DNA of 8,275 bases from Nocardioides sp. (GTDB lineage Bacteria; Actinomycetota; Actinomycetes; Propionibacteriales; Nocardioidaceae), in contig JAJPEO010000305.1 in the NCBI GenBank assembly GCA_021166815.1, positions 1-8,275 on the forward strand, read 5' to 3'. This document shows, one piece after another, positions 1-5,752 of this stretch (position 1 is the stretch's first letter; every line of letters starts with the position of its first letter). The notes beneath the pieces were generated by a model. That model saw nothing but the letters and a program-made list of their open reading frames with translations, was not told the DNA's origin and searched no databases. Position numbers and translations under genes: made by a program.

Positions 1-784
1 CGGCGATGCCGAGGCCCGTGAGCATGGTGCGCGGGAAGATCTTCTCGGGCTCGTGGGTCTCCTCGACCATGTTGACGGAGTCCTCGAAGCCGACCATGGC
101 GAAGAAGGCGATCGAGGTGGCCAGCGTGATGGCCATGAACAGGCCCTTGTCACCACCGTCGTTGAACACCACCACCTGGCCGAGGTCCCCGTTGCCACGC
201 GCCAGCGCCCAGAAGCCGACACCGATCACGATGGCCAGGGCGGTCATCTCGATCAGGGTGAGGACGACGTTGAACTTCACCGACTCACCGACGCCACGCA
301 GGTTGATGAGCGCCAGCAGCACCATGAAGGCCATGGCGATGGCGGTGATCGTGCCCGCGCCGGGCGCCGCGTCCAGCCAGCCGTTGGCCTCGAGCCCTCC
401 GACGAGGTTCTGCGCCAGGACGTTGGCCGACGTGGAGGCGCTCGTGATGCCGGAGGAGATCACCGCGAACGCCACGAGGAAGGTGACGAAGTGGAGGCCG
501 AACGCCTTGTGCGTGTAGAGCGCCGCGCCGGCGGCCTGGGGGTACTTGGTGACGAGCTCGAGGTACGACAGCGCCGTCAGGGTCGCCACGACGAAGGCCA
601 GGAGGAACGGCAGCCAGACGATTCCGCCGACGCCGTCAGCCATCTGGCCGGTGACCGCGTAGACGCCGGCCCCGAGGATGTCGCCGATGATGAACAGCAG
701 CAGCAGGCGCGGCCCGAGCACCCGCCTGAGCTCGGGGTTCGCGTCCTCGTGGTCGCTCCCAGTGTCCAGTTGCTGGGTGCTCAT
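1..784 (-). CDS. APC-family amino acid permease, N-terminal part (cut by window edge)
   Basis: A polytopic inner-membrane transporter of the amino acid/polyamine/organocation (APC) superfamily, expected to import an amino acid or related amine by symport or exchange; the substrate cannot be read from sequence. The 261 visible residues start at ATG 784, preceded by GGGAG with a 6-nt spacer. A hydrophilic N-terminus of about 25 residues leads into TM1, which carries the unwound-helix glycine motif GAGVYAVTG (about residues 38-46) typical of APC substrate sites. Further hydrophobic segments lie near residues 55-75, 97-115, 145-162, 170-195 and 218-233. The cytoplasmic signature EETHEPEKIFPR (about 241-252) matches the conserved 'EE..NP...P' loop of the family. 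The C-terminal half is outside the window. It is transcribed divergently from the phosphofructokinase gene and shares a 150-bp control region. The family call is firm; substrate is unknown. Confidence 0.88.
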   Translation of the reverse strand, partial: MSTQQLDTGSDHEDANPELRRVLGPRLLLLFIIGDILGAGVYAVTGQMADGVGGIVWLPFLLAFVVATLTALSYLELVTKYPQAAGAALYTHKAFGLHFVTFLVAFAVISSGITSASTSANVLAQNLVGGLEANGWLDAAPGAGTITAIAMAFMVLLALINLRGVGESVKFNVVLTLIEMTALAIVIGVGFWALARGNGDLGQVVVFNDGGDKGLFMAITLATSIAFFAMVGFEDSVNMVEETHEPEKIFPRTMLTGLGIA

Positions 785-789
785 CAGGG

Positions 790-795
790 TCTCCC
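790..795 (-). promoter_or_regulatory. Ribosome binding site of the APC permease
   Basis: Read on the minus strand this is GGGAGA, a good Shine-Dalgarno match, 5 nt upstream of ATG 784. It supports that start over other candidates and contrasts with the divergent pfp gene, which has no such site. Confidence 0.65.
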
Positions 796-830
796 GTCGG
801 CTGGTGCTCCACATGACGTCGCCCCGCCAT

Positions 831-846
831 CGTGACCCACGTCACG
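831..846. promoter_or_regulatory. CRP/GlxR-like inverted repeat in the divergent control region
   Basis: The 16-bp sequence CGTGACCCACGTCACG is an inverted repeat with perfect 6-bp arms. It fits the half-site layout GTGA-N6-TCAC used by CRP/FNR-family regulators, including actinobacterial Crp and GlxR (consensus TGTGA-N6-TCACA), with C/G in place of the outer T/A. A third GTCACG copy follows at 853-858. The dyad centre is about 54 bp upstream of the permease start and about 97 bp upstream of the pfp start, so it could act on either gene. Binding is inferred from pattern only. Confidence 0.4.
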
Positions 847-922
847 GCTCGTGTCACGCACCCGGGGCGCCGAACACGCCGGGCCCCCACGCGCGGGACT
901 CGATGAATGGAACGATCCAACC

Positions 923-928
923 TAGGCT
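923..928 (+). promoter_or_regulatory. -10 box of a probable leaderless pfp promoter
   Basis: TAGGCT fits the actinobacterial sigma-70-type -10 consensus TAnnnT and ends 6 nt before the GTG start at 935. Transcription would therefore begin at or beside the start codon, giving a leaderless mRNA. No Shine-Dalgarno sequence is visible before 935, which agrees. No convincing -35 hexamer is seen; the 899-904 region (CTCGAT) is at the right distance but weak. Confidence 0.5.
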
Positions 929-934
929 GGTGCT

Positions 935-2131
935 GTGACCCAGCGTGTTGCGATCCTGACGGCCGGCGGACACGCCCCGTGCCTGTCCTCCGCCCTCGGC
1001 GCCCTCATCGAGACCTACGACCGGGTGGCCCCCGACGTCGAGATCATCGCCTACCGCCACGGCTACCACGGCGTCCTCACCGGCAACCACGTGGTGGTCG
1101 ACGACGACGTGCGCCGGGGGGCGGCAGTGCTGCACCGGTTCGGGGGCAGCCCGATCGGCAACAGTCGCATCAAGCTCACCAACGACGAGGACTGCCGCAA
1201 GCGCGGCCTCATCGGACCCGACGAGACCGCGCTGCAGGTCGCCGCGGCCCGACTGGCGGCCGACGGCGTCGACATCCTCCACACCATCGGTGGCGACGAC
1301 ACCAACACCGCGGCCGCGGACCTGGCTGCCTTCCTGGAGGAGCAGGGTTCCCACCTGACGGTGGTCGGCCTGCCCAAGACCATCGACAACGACATCGTCC
1401 CGGTCGCGCAGAGCATGGGCGCGCAGACCGCCGCGGTCGAGGCCTCGCGGTTCGCCCAGCACGTCATCTCCGAGCACGGCTCCAACCCGCGCATGCTCAT
1501 CGTCCACGAGGTGATGGGCCGGGCAAGCGGCTGGTTGACGGCCGCCGCGGCCCGCGACTACCTCGCCTGGCACGCGCAGCAGGAGTGGCTGCCCGGGATC
1601 GGGCTGGACCCGCGGCGATGGGCCATCCACGCCATCTACGTCCCCGAGATCGCCGTCGACGTCGCAGCCGAGGCGGCGCGGCTCCAGGCCGTGATGGACG
1701 AGGTGGGCTGCCTCAACATCTTCCTCGCCGAGGGAGCCGGCATCAGCGACATCGTCGCCGAGCTCGAGCGCACTGGCAAGGAGGTTGAGCGCGACGCGTT
1801 CGGCCACGTCAAGATCGACACGATCAACCCCGGCAAGTGGTTCGCCAAGCGCTTCGCCAAGGAGGTCGGCGCCGAGAAGCAGATGGTCCAGAAGTCCGGC
1901 TACTTCTCCCGCTCCGCAGCCGCCAACGACACCGACCTCACCCTGATCCGCGAGATGGCCGAGAGCGCCGTCGACCACGCGCTGCGCGGCGAGCCTGGCC
2001 TGATCGGCCACGACGAGGAGCGCGGCGGTGAGCTGCGCGCCATCGAGTTCGACCGGGTCGCCGGGCACAAGCCGTTCGACACCTCCCAGCAGTGGTTCCA
2101 GGACCTGCTCGCAGCCACCGGACAGGCCTGA
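935..2131 (+). CDS. pfp: Pyrophosphate-dependent phosphofructokinase (PPi-PFK)
   Basis: A cytoplasmic enzyme that transfers phosphate between pyrophosphate and fructose 6-phosphate, giving fructose 1,6-bisphosphate reversibly, so it can serve both glycolysis and gluconeogenesis. The 398-residue protein has the PFK fold with GGDDTNT at 119-125 and PKTIDND at 147-153. ATP-dependent PFKs carry GGDGS and PGTIDND at these places; the second Asp and the Lys are the accepted marks of PPi use. MGRASGW (174-180) and NIFLAEGAG (251-259) match the sugar-phosphate region. The C-terminal part (about 300-385, including EKQMVQKSGYF and GLIGHDEE) is typical of the bacterial Pfp subgroup of about 400 residues. 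The GTG start at 935 begins the conserved strand RVAILTAGG and follows a -10 box by 6 nt with no Shine-Dalgarno site. The gene stands alone, between a divergent permease and a convergent MFS gene. Confidence in PPi use is high, but kinetics are not tested. Confidence 0.92.
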   Translation: MTQRVAILTAGGHAPCLSSALGALIETYDRVAPDVEIIAYRHGYHGVLTGNHVVVDDDVRRGAAVLHRFGGSPIGNSRIKLTNDEDCRKRGLIGPDETALQVAAARLAADGVDILHTIGGDDTNTAAADLAAFLEEQGSHLTVVGLPKTIDNDIVPVAQSMGAQTAAVEASRFAQHVISEHGSNPRMLIVHEVMGRASGWLTAAAARDYLAWHAQQEWLPGIGLDPRRWAIHAIYVPEIAVDVAAEAARLQAVMDEVGCLNIFLAEGAGISDIVAELERTGKEVERDAFGHVKIDTINPGKWFAKRFAKEVGAEKQMVQKSGYFSRSAAANDTDLTLIREMAESAVDHALRGEPGLIGHDEERGGELRAIEFDRVAGHKPFDTSQQWFQDLLAATGQA

Positions 2132-2152
2132 CCCCCGCATCGCCCGGGGTCA
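2129..2152. terminator. Bidirectional hairpin spanning two convergent stop codons
   Basis: TGACCCC (2129-2135) pairs with GGGGTCA (2146-2152) around a 10-nt loop; a bulged C would allow an eighth C-G pair. The left arm starts with the TGA stop of pfp and the right arm, on the other strand, is the TGA stop of the MFS gene. There is no U-tract, as is common for hairpin terminators in high-GC Actinobacteria, so it may act in both directions. Terminator activity is inferred from position and structure. Confidence 0.5.
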
Positions 2153-3379
2153 GCGGGCGAGGTTGGTGACGCGCTCCCCCGTCGCCGGCAGCCACCGCGG
2201 GAGGAGCGTGGCGTACGCCGCCGACACGATCGCCACCACGGACAGCACCCACCAGATGGTGTATTCATCACGGGCGAGGAGCCACGTGTACACCAGCGGG
2301 GTGACCGACCCGGACAGGCCCCAGGTGAGCTGGACGAGGCCGAGGTAGCGGCCCCTGAGGTGGTCCGGAGCCGCCTCGGCAGTCGTGGCACTGATGACCG
2401 GTCCCCCGGACAGCTCACCGAGGGTGTAGACGGCCGACCCCACGAGCATCGCCACGACGCCGAACCACACCGGGACCAGCCCCGCCACCACGAACAGCAC
2501 GTAGCCCACGAGGAAGAACCCCTGCGCCAGGGCCATCATCCGGGCCCGGACCCGACCCGTCATCCAGCGCACCATGAGGCCCTGTCCCAGGCCGACCATG
2601 ATCGTGTTGAGCGTGAAGATCGCCCCCACCAGCCAGCCCGGCAGGCCGATGGCGGTCGCGACGTAGACGGGGATCGCGACGTTGAGCACCATCATCGCCA
2701 CCGCGAAGGTGAACTGCGCGAGCACCAGTCGCAGGTACGCCGTGTCACGCAGGACCACGCCCCACCCCTCGAGGGGCACCTCGGCCGCAGGCGGCGGGCT
2801 GCGGTGGTCCGGCACGTCGAGCAGGAGCCAGAACGCGAGGACGAAGGTCAGGGCGTTGACCACCACCACGGCCTGGAACGCGGTCCGTGTGTCGACCTGC
2901 AGGGCGACCCCGGCCAGCACCCCGCCGACCGCGTAGCCCACGTTGCGCATGGCCTGGAGGAAGCCGAACCACAGCTCACGCTCGCCCGGCCGGGTGATGG
3001 CGGTGACGACGTTGCCGAAAGAGCCCCAGAACGCCTGGCGCCCCACGTTGAGCAGCACCGTCCACAACGTCACGACCCAGAACGCGTCGGCGACGAGGTA
3101 GGCCGCCATCCCGAGCGCCTGGACGAGGTTGCCCACCAGCATCATGCGCCGTCCGCCCAGTCGGTCGACGAGGATCCCGATGACGAACACGGCCGGCATC
3201 GTGAGCAGCGCGGACAGCGACAGCGCCGACCCGATCTGGACCAGGGACAGGTCGGTCATCTTCAGGAAGTAGAGCAGCGTGATCGGCATGAAGAGCCCGC
3301 TGCCGATGGTGTCGGCGACGATGGCGACCACGAACCTGCGGTGCTCTCCCACGTGCGGGAAGCCGAGTCGCGTGAGCAC
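2150..3379 (-). CDS. MFS transporter, DHA1-like, probable efflux permease
   Basis: A major facilitator superfamily transporter of the inner membrane, probably proton-driven efflux of a small molecule; substrate unknown. The 409 residues give about twelve hydrophobic segments, the usual MFS size. TM1 carries an Asp-containing motif DTIGSGLFMP (about residues 22-31), as in many DHA1-type drug/H+ antiporters. The loop between TM2 and TM3 has MFS motif A, GILVDRLGGRR (about 68-78). A hydrophilic stretch near residues 170-188 (DVPDHRSPPPAAEV) is the central loop between the two six-helix halves. A GTG at 3385 is also possible, but AGGA/GAGG at 3387-3391 is only 2 nt from it and 8 nt from GTG 3379, so 3379 is preferred. 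The start lies about 30 bp from the divergent DUF1028 gene, and the end is convergent with pfp. No regulator gene adjoins it. Confidence 0.85.
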   Translation of the reverse strand: MLTRLGFPHVGEHRRFVVAIVADTIGSGLFMPITLLYFLKMTDLSLVQIGSALSLSALLTMPAVFVIGILVDRLGGRRMMLVGNLVQALGMAAYLVADAFWVVTLWTVLLNVGRQAFWGSFGNVVTAITRPGERELWFGFLQAMRNVGYAVGGVLAGVALQVDTRTAFQAVVVVNALTFVLAFWLLLDVPDHRSPPPAAEVPLEGWGVVLRDTAYLRLVLAQFTFAVAMMVLNVAIPVYVATAIGLPGWLVGAIFTLNTIMVGLGQGLMVRWMTGRVRARMMALAQGFFLVGYVLFVVAGLVPVWFGVVAMLVGSAVYTLGELSGGPVISATTAEAAPDHLRGRYLGLVQLTWGLSGSVTPLVYTWLLARDEYTIWWVLSVVAIVSAAYATLLPRWLPATGERVTNLAR

Positions 3380-3386
3380 CTGCACA

Positions 3387-3391
3387 TCCTC
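3387..3391 (-). promoter_or_regulatory. Ribosome binding site that decides the MFS start
   Basis: On the minus strand this reads GAGGA. The GAGG core lies 8 nt before GTG 3379 but only 2 nt before GTG 3385, which favours the shorter protein by two residues. Confidence 0.45.
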
Positions 3392-3395
3392 GCAC

Positions 3396-3401
3396 TAGGG
3401 T
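3396..3401 (+). promoter_or_regulatory. -10 box of a probable leaderless DUF1028-glpK promoter
   Basis: TAGGGT fits TAnnnT and ends 7 nt before ATG 3409, so the transcript should start at or next to the ATG. No Shine-Dalgarno sequence occurs before that ATG. The surrounding octamer ACTAGGGT is repeated at the response regulator promoter. A weak -35 candidate, GTGAGC (3372-3377, 18-nt spacer), lies inside the beginning of the divergent MFS gene. Confidence 0.55.
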
Positions 3402-3408
3402 CGGCCCC

Positions 3409-4257
3409 ATGACCTTCTCCATCGTGGCTCGCTCCGACGACGGTGAGTCGTGGGGCGTCGCCGTCGCCTCGAAGTTCCTGGCCGTGGGTTCGGCCGTGTC
3501 CGCCGCCGCGGCCGGCGTGGGGGCGATCGCCACCCAGGCCGACGCCCACGTGGGCTACAAGTACCTCGCCCTGGCCCACCTCGACGACGGCGCCACCGCC
3601 CAGGTGGCCCTCGACAGCCTCCTCGCCGACGACGAGGGGCGCGAGGACCGCCAGGTCGGCATCGTCGACTCCGACGGCAATGCGGCCACGCACACCGGGG
3701 ACTTCTGCTTCCCCTGGGCGGGCGGCACCACCGGACGCAGCGGCGAGCGCGGCGGCTACGCGATCCAGGGCAACATCCTCACCGGCCCCGAGGTGGTCGA
3801 GGCCATGGAGCGGGCGTGGCGGGAGTCCGAGGGACGACCGGTCGAGCGCCGGCTGCTGGCCGCACTGGCAGCCGGCGACGCCGCTGGTGGTGACCGGCGC
3901 GGTCGCCAGTCCGCGGCGCTGCTGGTCGTGCGCGACGGCGCCGGCTACGGCGGCAACGACGACACCGCGGTCGATCTGCGCGTCGACGACCACACCGACC
4001 CCGTCACCGAGCTGGCTCGACTCCTCGACCTCAACGACCTCTACCTCACCGCGTCCGCGCCCGAGGACCAGGTGCCGGTGGACGACGCCCTCTTCGCCGA
4101 GCTGGAGGCCCACGCCCAGCGCCACGGGCACGAGCACTTCCGCGAGTGGGTCGGATCGGAGAACTACGAGATGCGGGTGGCCCCCGGGCTGCGACCCGAG
4201 TGGATCGACCAGCGCATCCTCGACATCGTCCGCGGCGAGGGGAGCCGGCAGGCATGA
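3409..4257 (+). CDS. DUF1028 family protein, probable Ntn-hydrolase-like fold
   Basis: A 282-residue soluble protein with no signal peptide, matching the DUF1028 family throughout its first 210 residues. Family landmarks are the N-terminal MTFSIVAR, SKFLAVG (21-27), YAIQGNIL (117-124), the highly conserved GGDRRGRQSAALLV (150-163) and DLRVDDHTDP (189-198). From memory, DUF1028 belongs to the Ntn-hydrolase clan. If so, Thr2, exposed after Met removal, would be the candidate nucleophile, but no reaction is established and I assign none. Residues about 215-282 form a charged, helical C-terminal extension that I do not recognise. The gene overlaps glpK by ATGA, so both are probably translated together from one leaderless promoter, hinting at a role linked to glycerol or small-metabolite handling. 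Family call is firm; function is unknown. Confidence 0.88.
   Translation: MTFSIVARSDDGESWGVAVASKFLAVGSAVSAAAAGVGAIATQADAHVGYKYLALAHLDDGATAQVALDSLLADDEGREDRQVGIVDSDGNAATHTGDFCFPWAGGTTGRSGERGGYAIQGNILTGPEVVEAMERAWRESEGRPVERRLLAALAAGDAAGGDRRGRQSAALLVVRDGAGYGGNDDTAVDLRVDDHTDPVTELARLLDLNDLYLTASAPEDQVPVDDALFAELEAHAQRHGHEHFREWVGSENYEMRVAPGLRPEWIDQRILDIVRGEGSRQA
4238..4244 (+). promoter_or_regulatory. Ribosome binding site of glpK
   Basis: AGGGGAG lies 9 nt upstream of ATG 4254, inside the end of the DUF1028 reading frame. It fixes the glpK start at 4254 and rejects the longer in-frame opening that begins at 4146 within the upstream gene. Confidence 0.6.
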
Positions 4258-5726
4258 GCATCCTCGCCATCGACGCCGGCACGACGGGCGTCACCGCCGT
4301 CGTCGTCGGCACCGACGGACGCATCGTCGCCAAGGGCTACCAGGAGTTCACGCAGCACTTCCCCCGACCCGGATGGGTCGAGCACTCGGCCGAGGAGATC
4401 TGGCAGGCCACCCTCGAGGCCACGCGCGAGGTGCTCACCAAGGTCGACCAGTCCGAGCTGACCGCGGTCGGCATCACCAACCAGCGCGAGACGATCGTGC
4501 TGTGGGACCGCGAGACGCTGGGCTCGCCGCGTCGCGCGATCGTGTGGCAGGACCGCCGCACGGCTGACATCTGCGACCGGCTGCGCGACGAGGGCCACGA
4601 GGACCGCGTCAGCGAGCTCACCGGGTTGCGGCTGGACCCGTACTTCTCCGGCACCAAGCTCACGTGGCTGGCCGAGAACGAGCCCCACACCTGGGCGCTC
4701 GTGGAGTCGGGACGGTACGCCGTCGGCACGGTCGACTCCTACCTCATCGCCCGGATGACGCGCGGCACCTGGCACGTCACCGACGTCTCCAACGCCAGCC
4801 GTACGCTGCTGTTCGACCTCGCGGCCGGCGACTGGTCCGACGAGCTGTGTGGGCTGTTCGGGGTGCCTCGGGACGCGCTGCCCGAGATCGTGCCGAGCTG
4901 GGGCGAGATCGCGAGCACCGACCCGACCACCTACCTCGGGCTCTCGCTGCCGATCGCCGGCATCGCCGGCGACCAGCAGTCGGCGCTGTTCGGCCAGACC
5001 TGCTTCGCCGAGGGCGAGTCGAAGTGCACCTACGGCACGGGCTCCTTCATCCTCACCAACACCGGCCAGTCCGTCGTGCGCAGCGACGCCGGCCTGCTCT
5101 CGACTGCGGCGTGGCGATCCCCCGACGGCCAGATGACGTACGCCCTCGAGGGTGCGATCTTCGTCACCGGCGCCGCGGTGCAGTGGCTCCGTGACGGCCT
5201 GCAGATCGTCGGCTCCGCCGCGGAGACAGCGGCGATCGCCCAGACGGTCGACGACACCGACGGCGTCGTGTTCGTGCCGGCCCTCACGGGCCTGGGCGCG
5301 CCGCACTGGGACCCCCACGCTCGCGGCACCATCATCGGCATCACGCGCGGCACGACCCGTGCCCACATCGTCCGGGCCACGCTGGAGGCCATCGCGTTCG
5401 AGGTGCGCGACGTCCTGGAGACCATGCCGGGGCTGAGCACCCTGCGCGTGGACGGCGGCGCCGCGGCCAACGACCTGCTCTGCCAGGTGCAGGCCGACCA
5501 GGTCGGCCGCCCGGTCGAGCGCCCGGAGATCGTCGAGACCACGGCGCTGGGCGCGGCCTTCCTGGCCGGCCTCGGCACCGGCGCCTGGGACTCGACCGAC
5601 GCGCTGCGCGAGACCTGGGCGCTGGAGCGCCGCTTCGAGCCGACGGGCGAGCGCTCCCGGCTCGACGCGGCCTACCGCCGCTGGAGCAGCGCCGTCGAGC
5701 GCTCGAAGGGCTGGGCCCAGGTCTGA
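4254..5726 (+). CDS. glpK: Glycerol kinase
   Basis: Phosphorylates glycerol with ATP to sn-glycerol 3-phosphate in the cytoplasm, trapping glycerol for catabolism and lipid synthesis. At 490 residues it is full length for the FGGY kinase family. The first lobe opens with the phosphate-binding strand AIDAGTTG (5-12). Glycerol-contact residues of E. coli GlpK (R83, E84, Y135, D245, Q246) are all present with a constant offset of five: R78 and E79 in NQRET, Y130 in DPYFSGTK, D240 and Q241 in GIAGDQQSALFGQ. The C-terminal FGGY signature GITRGTTRAHIVRATLEAI lies at 362-380 and the nucleotide-site VDGGAAAND at 399-407. The allosteric loop that binds fructose 1,6-bisphosphate in E. coli (GGKGGTR, 230-236) is replaced by TTYLGLS (225-231). 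The gene is coupled to DUF1028 by an ATGA overlap; no glpF or glpD is nearby. Xylulose or gluconate kinase is unlikely given these residues. Confidence 0.95.
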   Translation: MSILAIDAGTTGVTAVVVGTDGRIVAKGYQEFTQHFPRPGWVEHSAEEIWQATLEATREVLTKVDQSELTAVGITNQRETIVLWDRETLGSPRRAIVWQDRRTADICDRLRDEGHEDRVSELTGLRLDPYFSGTKLTWLAENEPHTWALVESGRYAVGTVDSYLIARMTRGTWHVTDVSNASRTLLFDLAAGDWSDELCGLFGVPRDALPEIVPSWGEIASTDPTTYLGLSLPIAGIAGDQQSALFGQTCFAEGESKCTYGTGSFILTNTGQSVVRSDAGLLSTAAWRSPDGQMTYALEGAIFVTGAAVQWLRDGLQIVGSAAETAAIAQTVDDTDGVVFVPALTGLGAPHWDPHARGTIIGITRGTTRAHIVRATLEAIAFEVRDVLETMPGLSTLRVDGGAAANDLLCQVQADQVGRPVERPEIVETTALGAAFLAGLGTGAWDSTDALRETWALERRFEPTGERSRLDAAYRRWSSAVERSKGWAQV

Positions 5727-5729
5727 GCA

Positions 5730-5752
5730 ACCACGCCCCGGACGGGCGTGGT
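5730..5752. terminator. Bidirectional hairpin terminator between glpK and the coiled-coil gene
   Basis: ACCACGCCC (5730-5738) and GGGCGTGGT (5744-5752) form a perfect 9-bp stem with a 5-nt loop, starting 4 nt after the glpK stop. On the other strand it begins at the last base of the coiled-coil gene's stop codon (TGA, 5754-5752). There is no U-tract on either strand. Placed between convergent genes, it is the natural terminator for both. Confidence 0.7.

Noticed and set aside
53..835. Plus-strand frame of 260 codons opposite the APC permease
   Set aside because: Antisense shadow of a membrane protein gene, dominated by Asp, Glu, Arg and His, with no domain seen.
854..2140. Long minus-strand frame opposite pfp (428 codons)
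   Set aside because: It mirrors the codon structure of the well-supported PPi-PFK gene, has no family motif and no ribosome binding site. It is a GC shadow.
2360..3412. Plus-strand frame of 350 codons opposite the MFS gene
   Set aside because: Its composition is rich in His, Arg, Asp and Gln with no hydrophobic core, as expected from reading membrane-protein codons antisense.
3262..4137. Minus-strand frame of 291 codons across the MFS start and the DUF1028 gene
   Set aside because: It is antisense to DUF1028, Gly/Val-rich without motifs, and runs into the wrong frame of the MFS gene.
4146..4253. Longer glpK start at 4146
   Set aside because: The extra 36 residues lie in the DUF1028 coding region and do not resemble GlpK. 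ATG 4254 has a good ribosome binding site and begins the FGGY fold.
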